64,000 nt of DNA. Source: an uncultured Neomegalonema sp. (lineage in GTDB: Bacteria > Pseudomonadota > Alphaproteobacteria > Rhodobacterales > Rhodobacteraceae). The DNA lies in the NCBI GenBank assembly GCA_937990185.1, contig CALKBI010000013.1:1-64000 (forward strand), in the 5' to 3' direction. A program made the translations under genes and the position numbers. Of the stretch, positions 30,114 through 40,473 are shown piece after piece. How positions within the stretch are numbered: the first letter of the stretch is position 1; the number at the start of each line of letters is the position of its first letter. Under the pieces are notes generated by a model. It was not told the origin of the DNA. It saw nothing but the letters and a program-made list of their open reading frames with translations, and ran no database searches.

Positions 30114-31780
30114 TGGACGCGCTTTATTACCTCCCGCTCGGCGGCGCAGATGAAATCGGTATGAACCTTTATCTCTATGGGTATGGGCCGAAAGCGGCTC
30201 CCCGTTGGATTATGGTTGATTGCGGTATTGGGTTTCCCGATGCAGCTCATGCGCCGGGGGTGGAGGTGATGACGCCAGACCCGAAATTTATCGCAGACCA
30301 AGCGGATGCGTTAGATGGGATTTTCATCACGCACGCCCATGAAGACCATATCGGAGCTGTTGCACGCCTATGGCATAAATTCAAAGCGCCAGTTTATTGC
30401 ACAAAGTTTCCGGCGGAGATCGCAAAACGAAAGTTTGATGAATTCGGTGTTAGCGCGTCGCATATCGAGATTTGTGCACAGAACGATCCCGTTACGGCTG
30501 GTCCTTTTTCAGTGTCGTTTTTCCCCATGACGCACTCAATTCCTGAAACGAGTGCTCTCATTATAGAAAGTCCGCTTGGTAAAGTGTTCCATACAGCGGA
30601 CTTCAAGATTGACGATACTCCAACTTTCGGTCCGGGAATGGACAAGGCGGCAATGAAGCGCCTTGGTGAAGAAGGATTGTTGGCTCTCGCTTGCGATTCA
30701 ACCAATGTGTTTGAACCCGGTGTTGCTGGAACAGAAAACGAAATAAAACAGCCGCTGCGTGATGTGATTGCGGAGTGTGAAGGCAAGATTGCTGCAACGA
30801 CTTTCGCGTCAAATGTTGCGCGCCTGAAAACTCTGGCAGAAGCCGCCAGAGACTCTGGCCGTGCGATTGTTATTGCCGGTCGCGCCATGCGCCGCATGAT
30901 TGATGCTGCTGTGCAGACAGGCATCCTGACAGATTTTCCTCAAACGATTTCAGAGGACGAAGCCAAAGATGTGCCGGACGACCATCTCTTCTACCTCGTG
31001 ACAGGATCACAAGGTGAGGGCCGTGCGGCGATGGCGCGCATTGCTGGTGACACGCATCCATCGGTTCATCTCTCGGCTGGCGATACGGCTATTTTCTCGT
31101 CAAAGACGATTCCGGGCAATGAGACGGAAGTCTCGCGTATCTATAACTTATTGGCGGAACGGGGCATTCGCGTCATTGACGACAGCATGGCGAATATTCA
31201 CGTCTCCGGCCATGCCTCCCGCGATGAGCTTCAAGAAGTTTATTCTCTCTTGAAACCTCAGATCGCGATCCCGATGCATGGCGAGCGGCGCCATCTTCAT
31301 GAACATGCAGTGATGGCCCCGGCATGGGGTGCTGGCAGCGCGCATGTGGTTCCAAATGGATCAATGCTGCAAATTGCACCGGGTGAGCCTAAAATCGTGG
31401 ATGAGGTGGACACAGGCCGCCTTTATGTTGATGGTAATCAGCTCATTGGCGCGATGGATGGCGTGGTGCGTGCTCGTAAGAAAATGGGCATGAACGGTCA
31501 CATCGCCATTTCGGTTATTATGGACGAGTCTGGTGATTTGATTGTTGAATCCGATGCCCGCGTCACAGGCGCACCGGAAGAGAGCGACGATTGGAAAGGC
31601 GAAGTCGAAGGCGTTATTGCCGAAGCTGTCGATACTGCGATTGAAGCCATGAAAAATAAAGACAGACGCGACGACGACAAAGTTGAAGAAATGGCGCGGC
31701 GCGCGGCGCGTAGTACAGCCTCGCGCCTTTGGGGTAAAAAACCTGAAACAGTGGTAATGCTGACCCGCCTTGACGGATGA
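30113..31780 (+). CDS. rnj: Ribonuclease J
   Basis: PLGGADEIGMNLYLYG, HAHEDHIGAV, GSQGEGRAAMARIA, HVSGHASRDE; ATGA overlap with coaX. Confidence 0.93.
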   Translation: MDALYYLPLGGADEIGMNLYLYGYGPKAAPRWIMVDCGIGFPDAAHAPGVEVMTPDPKFIADQADALDGIFITHAHEDHIGAVARLWHKFKAPVYCTKFPAEIAKRKFDEFGVSASHIEICAQNDPVTAGPFSVSFFPMTHSIPETSALIIESPLGKVFHTADFKIDDTPTFGPGMDKAAMKRLGEEGLLALACDSTNVFEPGVAGTENEIKQPLRDVIAECEGKIAATTFASNVARLKTLAEAARDSGRAIVIAGRAMRRMIDAAVQTGILTDFPQTISEDEAKDVPDDHLFYLVTGSQGEGRAAMARIAGDTHPSVHLSAGDTAIFSSKTIPGNETEVSRIYNLLAERGIRVIDDSMANIHVSGHASRDELQEVYSLLKPQIAIPMHGERRHLHEHAVMAPAWGAGSAHVVPNGSMLQIAPGEPKIVDEVDTGRLYVDGNQLIGAMDGVVRARKKMGMNGHIAISVIMDESGDLIVESDARVTGAPEESDDWKGEVEGVIAEAVDTAIEAMKNKDRRDDDKVEEMARRAARSTASRLWGKKPETVVMLTRLDG

Positions 31781-31860
31781 TAGAATATGTGCCCGCATAT
31801 AGTTCTTAGATATTGGGACTATTGCGGCGCTTATCTATGTGAGAACGGAGTGAAGAGACG

Positions 31861-32247
31861 ATGAAAAAATTATTTCTGACTATTGCAGCAATACTCACAT
31901 CGACTCCGCTCCTTGCGGCTGAAGTAAAACTGGACGGGGATAAAATTTCGGAACTCCTCAGTGGCTCGACCATTAAAGGCATTCATTTCGGTGTTGAGAC
32001 GCGCCAGTATTTTTCTGAATCTGGTCTGACGTTGTGGATCAAAAGCGATGATGAAAAACCCTCTGAAGCCCGTTACAAAATCGAGGATGATCAATATTGC
32101 TCAAGCTGGACGGGTTTGTGGAATGAAGAAAAATATGGATGTTTCGATATTGTTCATGATGAAGATCAAAACATTTACTATTTTCTGGCCGAAGATTTTC
32201 GGGCTCCATTTATCATAAGCGATAAATTTGATCTGAATTTCGACTAA
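31861..32247 (+). CDS. Hypothetical exported protein
   Basis: 128 aa ORF with clear signal peptide MKKLFLTIAAILTSTPLLAA. Confidence 0.65.
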   Translation: MKKLFLTIAAILTSTPLLAAEVKLDGDKISELLSGSTIKGIHFGVETRQYFSESGLTLWIKSDDEKPSEARYKIEDDQYCSSWTGLWNEEKYGCFDIVHDEDQNIYYFLAEDFRAPFIISDKFDLNFD

Positions 32248-32348
32248 GATCCCCCAACCTTCTTTGTGATTTCACGACCAGTTCATCACGTTCTAGAAAA
32301 CTCCCCTTGTCCGCATACGGCTTATCGGAGTAGCTTTAAGGAACGAGC

Positions 32349-32441
32349 ATGTTGCTGACTCAACCAGCCCTTCCTAATGCTCTGAGCAATCGAGCGACAG
32401 GAGCGCAGGAGAAATCAGCAAGAAGCGGCTTACAATTCTGA
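32349..32441 (+). CDS. Possible 30-codon upstream ORF / leader peptide
   Basis: TTAAGGAACGAGC-ATG with good Shine-Dalgarno; encodes MLLTQPALPNALSNRATGAQEKSARSGLQF*; overlaps the probable 5' end of the downstream permease in another frame. Confidence 0.3.
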   Translation: MLLTQPALPNALSNRATGAQEKSARSGLQF

Positions 32442-32458
32442 CCGTCGCGGCGGCAATT

Positions 32459-34354
32459 ATGCTCGTGGCGGGCCTTTCTTTGGCAAGTATATCGCCCAGT
32501 ACAGAGATCGCGTGGGTGCTCGGCATTCTCTTGCTGACAGTTTATCTTTTCACATTCGAAATCGTTCCAATCGACGTTGCGGCGATTACAATCATGGTGA
32601 TGTTGGGATTGACGAGTTTACTGGCTCCCTTGATGGGAATCCAAGATGGCTTAGTCGATATCAACAACCTCTTTGCCGGGTTTTCCTCGAATGCGGTAAT
32701 GTCGATCATCGCTGTTATGATTATCGGTGCTGGGTTGGACAAAACCGGTGCTATGAATGCAGCGGCGCGAAATATCTTACGGGTTGGTGGCACAACAGAA
32801 CGACGGATCATTCCGTTGATTTCCGGAACAGTCGGCGTGATCTCGGGCTTTATGCAAAATGTAGGCGCAGCGGCACTGTTTTTGCCGGTCGTCAATCGCA
32901 TCTCCGCCCGTGCGGAAATTCCTGTATCTCGTTTGCTGATGCCGATGGGGTTCTGCGCTATTTTGGGTGGTACGCTCACGATGGTCGGGTCGAGCCCGTT
33001 GATCTTACTTAATGATCTGATGGCAAATTCCAACGCTCAGTTGCCGCCTGAACAACAGATGGAAAGTTTTGGACTATTTTCAACCTTACCGATCGGTATC
33101 GTTTTGGTGCTCACGGGTATCGGTTATTTCATCGTCATGGGGCGGTTTGTTTTGCCAAAGAGCCGCGAGACCCAAGATAAAAGCGGCGGCTCATTTACGT
33201 ACTTCAAGGACACCTACGATCTCGACTTTGCGATCTTCGAAATCTATGTCCCGCCGGGCAGTCCTCTGGTCGGAAAAGAACTCGATGACTTTGAGACTCA
33301 AAACAGCGTTAGGACAGTTGCGCTGCTTCATGGATCACAGATGCGAATGGGCGCAGGAGACCTGCCGTTAGATCTTAAAGTACAAGCCAAAGACTATCTG
33401 GCGGTGATTGGCGTGCGCGAGTCGCTTCAAGCTTTTGCCAAACTTTATAATCTGGGCGTCAGGCCGGTCCGTAAGTTTTCTGAAGTTCTTTCGCCGTTGT
33501 ATTCCGGGCTTGCTGAAACAGTAATCCCGCCAACATCGCGATTGGTCGACGAAACTTCGCGCACATTTAAGCTACGCAGCGGTTTTGGTATTTGCTTGCT
33601 GGCCATTGTCCGCAAAGACGGAACACGTACCGTTGGTCAGGATGTGCGTAGCGTACCTTTTGAGGCTGGTGATACAGCTATTATTTATACCGATTGGGAA
33701 AGTCTCGCTCGTTTTGACCAAGCGCAAAGCCTTGCCGTTGTTACCAGTCCATACCCGAGTGAAGAAATACGCACCAACAAGATCTTTCATGCACTGACGT
33801 TCTTTTTTATTGCGCTCGCCTTGGTGCTGTTCACGGACTTGCGGCTTTCGGTGGCGCTGTTGGTTGGCGCGATTGGAATGGTTTTGTCCGGGGTTATGGA
33901 TGCAGAAGAGGCCTACCATTCGGTCAGTTGGAAAACTGTATTCTTGCTCGCAAGCCTTATCCCATTGGGTGCGGCTGTTGAGACCAGTGGTGCTGCTGCA
34001 TGGATTGCAGGGAACGTACTTGCCGCGTTAGGCGATACGTCGATCTGGATTATTCAACTCGCGCTGGCCGTCTTGGCCACGGCATTTACGCTTGTTATGT
34101 CGAATGTTGGTGCGACCGTCCTGCTCGTACCCCTTGCTGTCAACATAGCCATCGGTGCTGGAGCCGATCCGGCAGTGTTCGCATTGACTGTAGCATTGGC
34201 GACGTCCAACTCGTTCCTCATACCAACGCACCAAGTCAACGCATTGATCATGGGACCGGGAGGTTACTCCGTTCCTGATTTCTTGCGTGCAGGGGGGATC
34301 ATGACAGTGCTCTTCCTCATCGTTCTCATTTCGATGATGCAGTTGCTCTTCTAA
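32459..34354 (+). CDS. SLC13 family permease with TrkA_C domains
   Basis: 631 aa; many TM segments; central RCK_C-like regions (IYVPPGSPLVGKELDDFE...); start uncertain. Confidence 0.85.
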   Translation: MLVAGLSLASISPSTEIAWVLGILLLTVYLFTFEIVPIDVAAITIMVMLGLTSLLAPLMGIQDGLVDINNLFAGFSSNAVMSIIAVMIIGAGLDKTGAMNAAARNILRVGGTTERRIIPLISGTVGVISGFMQNVGAAALFLPVVNRISARAEIPVSRLLMPMGFCAILGGTLTMVGSSPLILLNDLMANSNAQLPPEQQMESFGLFSTLPIGIVLVLTGIGYFIVMGRFVLPKSRETQDKSGGSFTYFKDTYDLDFAIFEIYVPPGSPLVGKELDDFETQNSVRTVALLHGSQMRMGAGDLPLDLKVQAKDYLAVIGVRESLQAFAKLYNLGVRPVRKFSEVLSPLYSGLAETVIPPTSRLVDETSRTFKLRSGFGICLLAIVRKDGTRTVGQDVRSVPFEAGDTAIIYTDWESLARFDQAQSLAVVTSPYPSEEIRTNKIFHALTFFFIALALVLFTDLRLSVALLVGAIGMVLSGVMDAEEAYHSVSWKTVFLLASLIPLGAAVETSGAAAWIAGNVLAALGDTSIWIIQLALAVLATAFTLVMSNVGATVLLVPLAVNIAIGAGADPAVFALTVALATSNSFLIPTHQVNALIMGPGGYSVPDFLRAGGIMTVLFLIVLISMMQLLF

Positions 34355-34375
34355 GGTTAGCGTTCGTATGCCGCT

Positions 34376-35890
34376 CTAATGTTCCAATAGCGTATCAAGC
34401 GCGCCGGGCTTGTCGTGGATGGCGAGTTTATCGACGATGGTTTCTGAGGCTTCGTTTAACCCGATGATCTCGACCTCTGCCCCCTCGCGGCGGAATTTCA
34501 GAACGACCATATCGAGGGCTGAGACACTAGAAATGTCCCAGATATGCGCGTTGCTAACATCAATGACGACGTTATCGAGGGCTTCTTTGAAATCGAACGA
34601 AGCATTAAAGGCATCGACCGAGGCAAAGAATAACTGGCCCTCCACGCGGTAAGTACGCGTTGCCCCGTCGGGGGATGCTTCGGAAGTGATGCGGAAAATC
34701 TGAGCGATTTTCCACGCGAAAAAGATCCCGGATAAAAGAACGCCGGTAAGCACCCCGATGGCCAAATTGTGCGACAGCACTGTGGTCGCAACGGTAGCGA
34801 TCATGACGATTGAAGAGCTTTGCGGATGCTCTTTGATATCGCGAATAGATGACCAAGAGAACGTACCAATCGACACCATGATCATAATCGCAACAAGCGC
34901 GGCCATCGGGATTTGCTTAACCCACTCGCCCAAACCAACGATCAGGATCAGCAGAAAAACACCGGCTACAAATGTCGAAAGACGACCACGGCCCCCGGAC
35001 TTTACGTTGATCATCGACTGACCGATCATTGCGCACCCCGCCATGCCGCCGATGAAGCCGGTCGCAGTATTGGCGACGCCTTGGCCGATGCACTCGCGGT
35101 TCTTATCGCTGTTGGTATCCGTCAGCTCGTCAATCAGCGAAGCGGTCATGAGGCTCTCAAGCAATCCGACAACGGCAATTGCTAGGGCAATCGGGAAGAT
35201 AATCCGTAATGTCTCGAACGTCAGAGGGATGTCCGGCAACAGAAAGAATGGCAAAGTGTCGGGCAACTTACCCATGTCCTCGACGACGCGTGTCTCAAAC
35301 CCGAAGGCCATTGATAGACCGGTAATGACGACGATTGTGACCAAGGGTGAGGGGATTGATTTGGTGACATACGGAAACTGATAGATAATCGCGAGGCCCG
35401 CAGCGACGAGAATATAAGTCAACAACGTCACATCTTCAGCGCGAAAATCGAGTTCCGGGAGTTGCGCCAAGAAAATCAGGATCGCAAGCGCGTTCACAAA
35501 TCCGGTCATCACAGACCGCGAAACAAACCTCATTACCTGCGCCAGCTTAAAGTAACCCGCCGCGATCTGTAGAAGGCCCGCGAGAACCGTCGCAGCAAAA
35601 AGATACTGTAGGCCCGCTTCCGCCCCGTGATCGTCAATCAGTGGCTTCATCAAAACAGCCGTCGCTGCGGTTGCCGCAGAGATCATGCCGGGACGACCCC
35701 CGATGATCGCAGTAATAACGGCAATCGAGAACGAGGCGTAAAGGCCAACCTTGGGATCAACACCGGCGATAATCGAAAAAGCGATGGCTTCAGGAATCAG
35801 CGCCAGAGCGACAACTAACCCGGCCAAAATGTCAGCGCGAACATTTCCCAGCCAGTCGTTGCGAAGAGTATGCGGCTCGAACCAGCTCAT
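34376..35890 (-). CDS. SulP/SLC26 family anion transporter with STAS domain
   Basis: [64 protein letters not shown]-terminal STAS. Confidence 0.92.
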   Translation of the reverse strand: MSWFEPHTLRNDWLGNVRADILAGLVVALALIPEAIAFSIIAGVDPKVGLYASFSIAVITAIIGGRPGMISAATAATAVLMKPLIDDHGAEAGLQYLFAATVLAGLLQIAAGYFKLAQVMRFVSRSVMTGFVNALAILIFLAQLPELDFRAEDVTLLTYILVAAGLAIIYQFPYVTKSIPSPLVTIVVITGLSMAFGFETRVVEDMGKLPDTLPFFLLPDIPLTFETLRIIFPIALAIAVVGLLESLMTASLIDELTDTNSDKNRECIGQGVANTATGFIGGMAGCAMIGQSMINVKSGGRGRLSTFVAGVFLLILIVGLGEWVKQIPMAALVAIMIMVSIGTFSWSSIRDIKEHPQSSSIVMIATVATTVLSHNLAIGVLTGVLLSGIFFAWKIAQIFRITSEASPDGATRTYRVEGQLFFASVDAFNASFDFKEALDNVVIDVSNAHIWDISSVSALDMVVLKFRREGAEVEIIGLNEASETIVDKLAIHDKPGALDTLLEH

Positions 35891-36020
35891 GGGCTTCTCC
35901 TGAGGGGCAGTAGATTAAACCACATCACTGCGCGATTCTTGTTAGGTGCTGCAAAAGCATCCGGCTTGTGCTCTGCATCCATTCACAAGTGTGCATCGGC
36001 GTCTTACGGCTGGTTTAGTT

Positions 36021-36053
36021 AAAAAAACCGCCCCAAAAGGGACGGCTTTTTTA
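36021..36053 (-). terminator. Rho-independent terminator after tRNA-Glu
   Basis: Minus strand: AAAAAAGCCGTCCC-TTTT-GGGGCGG-TTTTTTT. Confidence 0.7.
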
Positions 36054-36056
36054 GTT

Positions 36057-36131
36057 TGGTACGCCCTACGGGATTCGAACCCGTGTTACCGCCGTGAAAG
36101 GGCGGCGTCCTAACCACTAGACGAAGGGCGC
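36057..36131 (-). tRNA. tRNA-Glu (anticodon TTC), CCA encoded
   Basis: Minus strand GCGCCCTTCGTCTAGTGGTTAGGACGCCGCCCTTTCACGGCGGTAACACGGGTTCGAATCCCGTAGGGCGTACCA; anticodon loop CTTTCAC. Confidence 0.95.
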
Positions 36132-36303
36132 TCAGTGAGAGTTCGTATATTTAAGCCTCCGCCGGGATGCAAGAGGGAAATTGTGATCTGTCGCGATTGT
36201 ACTTTGATTACCTGAGCGGGGTTTACTTCCTCTTAACCACGTTCGTGTCTCTTAAGCTGAACGACGGTCTTAATGTTTTGGAATAGCCCCCAGGAGGCAA
36301 ATT

Positions 36304-36978
36304 ATGCGGAAAATTGCAGGGATTGCAGCAGTTTTGATCGGTTTGGCTTCTTCTGCTCAGGCGCAACAGGGTGCTGCAGGAATGATCGGCGAGACCTTGC
36401 TGGGGCATTCGAACTACAGCAATCAAATTAACTTCAGCGCTGCGTTGCAAGGCGCATCTTATGCGTCCGCCTCACAATTTGCCTTTTCGCCCGATCCACA
36501 GCTTCGCCAAGCGGTGACGCGGAATGCGTTGGCTGATATCGCGCGTAGCGATAAGCACTTGGCGGGTGCGCTGGGTTCGGACCCTTTCAAAACATTTGGT
36601 CCGGCGCTGTCTGCGCATAACATCCGCGATACCCAAATCGACGACTCGCTGGCGTTTATTATGCTGACGCTGTGGGATGCCGCGAACGCATCGACTGCCG
36701 AGACATCGCCGGGGCAAACCTCTGGTGTTAAGCGCCAAGCGCGCGCGATACTGGCCTCAATGGGCGGGCGGCCTAGAACGACATCCATGCAAGAAGCCTC
36801 AGACCAGCTTTATATATCCGCGCTGATGATTTCGATCCTTGCATCCAAAGTGATGGAAACCCGTGATCCTACCCAAGTGCAACAGCTACAAACCATGGCG
36901 CGCCGCGAGAGTTTGGCCAGCTTTGGCGTAGATTTCGCGCGGATGAACTTGGACAGCCGTGGGCTGACGCCGCGTTGA
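36304..36978 (+). CDS. Hypothetical exported protein
   Basis: 224 aa with signal peptide [21 protein letters not shown]; good RBS (aggaggcaaattATG-like). Confidence 0.75.
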   Translation: MRKIAGIAAVLIGLASSAQAQQGAAGMIGETLLGHSNYSNQINFSAALQGASYASASQFAFSPDPQLRQAVTRNALADIARSDKHLAGALGSDPFKTFGPALSAHNIRDTQIDDSLAFIMLTLWDAANASTAETSPGQTSGVKRQARAILASMGGRPRTTSMQEASDQLYISALMISILASKVMETRDPTQVQQLQTMARRESLASFGVDFARMNLDSRGLTPR

Positions 36979-37048
36979 GCGATTTACCACAACTCCGCGC
37001 TGTTTCCAACGCTTGACCCGCTTATCGGTCGGCCCCATAACCTCGCCT

Positions 37049-38848
37049 ATGACCAAGACCGAAAATATCCGCAATTTCTCGATTGTCGCCCATATCGACC
37101 ACGGGAAATCTACGCTTGCTGACCGTCTGATCCAGATGACGGGAGGGTTGTCCGAACGTGAGATGACCGAGCAGGTGCTCGATTCGATGGACATCGAGAA
37201 AGAGCGCGGCATCACCATCAAGGCACAGACCGTGCGGCTCGACTATAAGGCGGCTGATGGCGAGGAATACGTCCTCAATCTGATTGACACACCGGGGCAT
37301 GTGGATTTCGCCTATGAGGTGAGTAAATCCATGCAAGCGGTTGAAGGATCGCTCTTGGTCGTCGATGCATCGCAAGGCGTCGAGGCACAGACCCTCGCCA
37401 ATGTCTATCAGGCGATTGAGGCGGATCACGAGATCGTGCCGGTCCTCAACAAGATCGACTTGCCCGCCGCCGAACCCGAACGCATTTGTCGGCAAATCGA
37501 AGATGTCATCGGCATTGATGCCTCGGAAGCCATTCACACCAGCGCGAAGTCCGGCCTTGGCATGGAAGATGTGCTTGAGGCGATTGTCACCCGCTTGCCT
37601 GCTCCAAAAGGCGACCGCGATGCGCCGCTCAAGGCTCTGCTGGTGGATAGCTGGTATGATGCCTATCTCGGCGTTGTCGTGCTGGTGCGGATTATGGATG
37701 GTACGCTGAAAAAGGGTCAGAAGATCACCATGATGCGGGCGGGGGCGACGTACCCTGTGGACCGCGTGGGCGTCTTCACGCCGAAGATGGTACAGGTCGA
37801 AGAACTTGGCCCCGGTGAGTTGGGTTTTCTCACCGCCTCGATCAAACAAGTCCGCGACACGAATGTTGGGGATACGATCACGACCGAACGGGCCGGAGCT
37901 GATGAGCCACTGCCCGGCTATCAACCGTCTGTGCCTGTGGTCTTTTGCGGCATCTTTCCTGTTGATGCGGCGGAGTTTGAAGACCTGCGCGCGGCGGTCG
38001 ATAAGCTGGCGCTGAATGATGCGTCCTTCTCCCATGAAGTCGAGACATCGGCGGCATTGGGCTTCGGATTTCGCTGCGGGTTCCTCGGGCTGTTGCACCT
38101 TGAGATCATCACGGAACGGCTTGAGCGGGAATATGATATCTCGCTCATCACCACGGCCCCGTCAGTTGTCTACAAGATGCTGATGAAAGACGGGACCGAG
38201 ATGGAGATGCATAATCCCGCCGACATGCCCGACGTGATGAAGATCGAACATATCGAAGAACCGTGGATCAAGGCGACGATCCTTGTGCCGGATGAATATC
38301 TCGGCGATGTGCTCAAGCTCTGCCAAGAACGGCGCGGAGTGCAGGTCGACCTGACCTATGCGGGCACGCGGGCGATGGTGGTCTATAAATTGCCGCTCAA
38401 CGAAGTGGTGTTCGATTTCTATGACCGGCTGAAATCAGTGACCAAAGGTTATGCCTCGTTTGATTATTCGATAGACGGGTATGAGCCGGGCAACCTCGTA
38501 AAAATGGCGGTGCTGGTTAATGACGAGCCGGTCGATGCGCTGAGTGTGATTGTCCACCGCGACAAGGCGGAACCGCGCGGGCGCTCGATGTGCGAAAAGC
38601 TCAAAGAGCTGATCCCGCAGCATATGTTCAAAGTCCCGATTCAAGCGGCCATCGGTGGCCGGATCATCGCGCGCGAAACAATCTCAGCCCTGCGTAAAGA
38701 CGTAACAGCGAAATGTTACGGCGGGGACGTGTCGCGGAAGCGCAAGCTGCTGGACAAACAAAAAGCCGGTAAGAAGAAAATGCGCCAGTTCGGGAAAGTC
38801 GATATTCCGCAAGAAGCGTTTATTAATGCGCTAAAAATGGATTCCTGA
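37049..38848 (+). CDS. lepA: Elongation factor 4 (LepA)
   Basis: [53 protein letters not shown]-terminal [36 protein letters not shown]. Confidence 0.98.
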   Translation: MTKTENIRNFSIVAHIDHGKSTLADRLIQMTGGLSEREMTEQVLDSMDIEKERGITIKAQTVRLDYKAADGEEYVLNLIDTPGHVDFAYEVSKSMQAVEGSLLVVDASQGVEAQTLANVYQAIEADHEIVPVLNKIDLPAAEPERICRQIEDVIGIDASEAIHTSAKSGLGMEDVLEAIVTRLPAPKGDRDAPLKALLVDSWYDAYLGVVVLVRIMDGTLKKGQKITMMRAGATYPVDRVGVFTPKMVQVEELGPGELGFLTASIKQVRDTNVGDTITTERAGADEPLPGYQPSVPVVFCGIFPVDAAEFEDLRAAVDKLALNDASFSHEVETSAALGFGFRCGFLGLLHLEIITERLEREYDISLITTAPSVVYKMLMKDGTEMEMHNPADMPDVMKIEHIEEPWIKATILVPDEYLGDVLKLCQERRGVQVDLTYAGTRAMVVYKLPLNEVVFDFYDRLKSVTKGYASFDYSIDGYEPGNLVKMAVLVNDEPVDALSVIVHRDKAEPRGRSMCEKLKELIPQHMFKVPIQAAIGGRIIARETISALRKDVTAKCYGGDVSRKRKLLDKQKAGKKKMRQFGKVDIPQEAFINALKMDS

Positions 38849-38952
38849 GCCTTTTGCAAAGCAAAAGGCGGCCCTAGAAGACACATGCGAAAGCGGCGCA
38901 GCGGCAAATGCATTTTTACGCCCCTTATTGCCGCAGGCAATGGGGCGAAAAA

Positions 38953-39540
38953 TCATTGAGAGCGAAGAAACAACCGACATCCCAACCCACTTCGCCCCCC
39001 GTCCGTGACCGGAGGGAGGGGATTTACCATCACCTCTAAGAACCTCTTATCCGGCGGACGCTCAACGCGCATTTGGGCAATCCGCCATGCAGTATCGAAG
39101 CTCGGCTGTGGTTCTGGGCAAAGCAAAGAGAGCGCTCCGGAAACGACCCGCCGCATCACTCGTTCAATCCGGCGCAACAACCGTTGACCTTGGCGCGGCA
39201 AATCATTGAGCAGAGTTTGCACGGTATGCAAACGCCACCGAAGGCTGCAAACAGAATCCTCCGAACCAATCTTCGCACTGTTGCTATGCGCAACATCAAT
39301 CATCTTCTGGAGATCAATTGGCGCGCCGGAGCGTTCGGCAATCAACCGCGCCTGCACAATAACCAAATACTGCGCTGCCAATTCAACGCGAGACAAAACC
39401 GAAGACAACCCCTCGCGAACCCATCTGGAAAACGCCTGAGAAACCGGTCCGGCAGACAGGAACCCAACAGCCAAAACCAACCCCGCCAAAACGCGGAGCA
39501 GCCTGTGCCGCTGTACCTCTAATGCCCGTTCCATCGTCAC
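38953..39540 (-). CDS. Hypothetical protein with N-terminal TM segment
   Basis: 195 aa ORF; LLRVLAGLVLAVGFLSAGPVS hydrophobic segment; no recognised family. Confidence 0.45.
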   Translation of the reverse strand: MTMERALEVQRHRLLRVLAGLVLAVGFLSAGPVSQAFSRWVREGLSSVLSRVELAAQYLVIVQARLIAERSGAPIDLQKMIDVAHSNSAKIGSEDSVCSLRWRLHTVQTLLNDLPRQGQRLLRRIERVMRRVVSGALSLLCPEPQPSFDTAWRIAQMRVERPPDKRFLEVMVNPLPPVTDGGRSGLGCRLFLRSQ

Positions 39541-39640
39541 GCCGTCGGTTGCCTTTTGTTAGAAAGTGATGGCGAAAAATGTGAACATAAAAAGAACAAA
39601 TGTCAAGCGGAATTTTGTAAGATGAGGACGCGCTTTTCCT

Positions 39641-39665
39641 GTCATTCCCGCGAAAGCGGGAATCT
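39641..39665. repeat. REP-like palindrome, single arm
   Basis: GTCATTCCCGCGAAAGCGGGAATCT; TTCCCGC-GAAA-GCGGGAA hairpin identical to the arms in the downstream repeats. Confidence 0.9.
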
Positions 39666-39755
39666 CAGGGCTAATGTAGGAAAGTACCTGATTTTTATGG
39701 CATGACAGAGAAATGGGCTTTCCTGGAAAGCCTGGACACTAATAGCCTTATAACC

Positions 39756-40049
39756 ATGGCCCAAAGTTACTTCGTTTATATCCTCACCAATCGCAAAGAC
39801 GGTGTGCTCTATATCGGCATCACAAATGATCTTGTCCGACGTGTCTTTCAGCATCGGGAAGGGGCCATTCCCGGGTTCACGAATAAATATAATCTCAAAC
39901 GCCTCATCTACTTTGAGGCCTTTGACGATCCCGAAAATGCAATTATGCGGGAAAAACGAATGAAGAAATGGAACCGGGAATGGAAGATCGAATTGATCGA
40001 AAATAATAACCCTGAATGGCGCGATCTCTATCCTGATATTCTTCAATAG
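39756..40049 (+). CDS. Stand-alone GIY-YIG nuclease family protein
   Basis: YFVYILTNRKDGVLYIGITNDLVRRVFQHREG...FTNKYNLKRLIYFEAFDDPENAIMREKRMKKWNREWKIELIE. Confidence 0.92.
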   Translation: MAQSYFVYILTNRKDGVLYIGITNDLVRRVFQHREGAIPGFTNKYNLKRLIYFEAFDDPENAIMREKRMKKWNREWKIELIENNNPEWRDLYPDILQ

Positions 40050-40179
40050 CATCTAGCGAATTCATAGTTTTGGTCATTCCCGCGAAAGCGGAAATCTCTT
40101 GATGTCGGGTCTGTCAGACCTGCGTAGACGAATGAGTCGTGTGATAATGTGAAGATTCCCGCTTTCGCGGGAATGACAA
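40050..40179. repeat. 130-bp repeat copy 1 (REP-like inverted pair)
   Basis: Starts CATCTAGCGAATTCATAG; bounded by GTCATTCCCGCGAAAGCGGAAATCT and AGATTCCCGCTTTCGCGGGAATGAC; about 6 mismatches to copy 2. Confidence 0.95.
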
Positions 40180-40282
40180 CATGAAGAGCAGTTCATGTTC
40201 TTGCGCGGGGTCAATGCGCGTATATTCAGAAAGCATCTAAAAATAGGAGCCGCTTTAGCGCCGCCTATGCCAACGATGGACG

Positions 40283-40412
40283 CATCTAGCGAATTCATAG
40301 TTTTGGTCATTCCCGCGAAAGCGGGAATCTCTTGATGTCGGGTCTGTCAGACCTGCGTAGATGGGTGAGTCGTGTGATAACGGGAAGATTCCCGCTTTCG
40401 CGGGAATGACAA
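40283..40412. repeat. 130-bp repeat copy 2 (REP-like inverted pair)
   Basis: Near-identical direct copy of 40050-40179 with perfect terminal inverted repeats and central GGTCTG-T-CAGACC. Confidence 0.95.
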
Positions 40413-40473
40413 GGACTGCAAATGCGGGAGCGCGACGGCGAAATTTGAACAGCGCAGCCTTCGCCGCCCAACC

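Noticed and set aside
37022-38098. 358-aa minus-strand ORF antisense to lepA
   Set aside because: Shadow ORF of a strongly supported LepA coding frame; no recognisable motif.
39642-40052. 136-aa minus-strand ORF covering the GIY-YIG gene
   Set aside because: Built from the antisense of the GIY-YIG ORF and the palindromic repeat; no motif support.
39641-40412. CRISPR array
   Set aside because: Only a few palindromic copies with 100-400 bp irregular spacing and no cas genes; REP-like element fits better.
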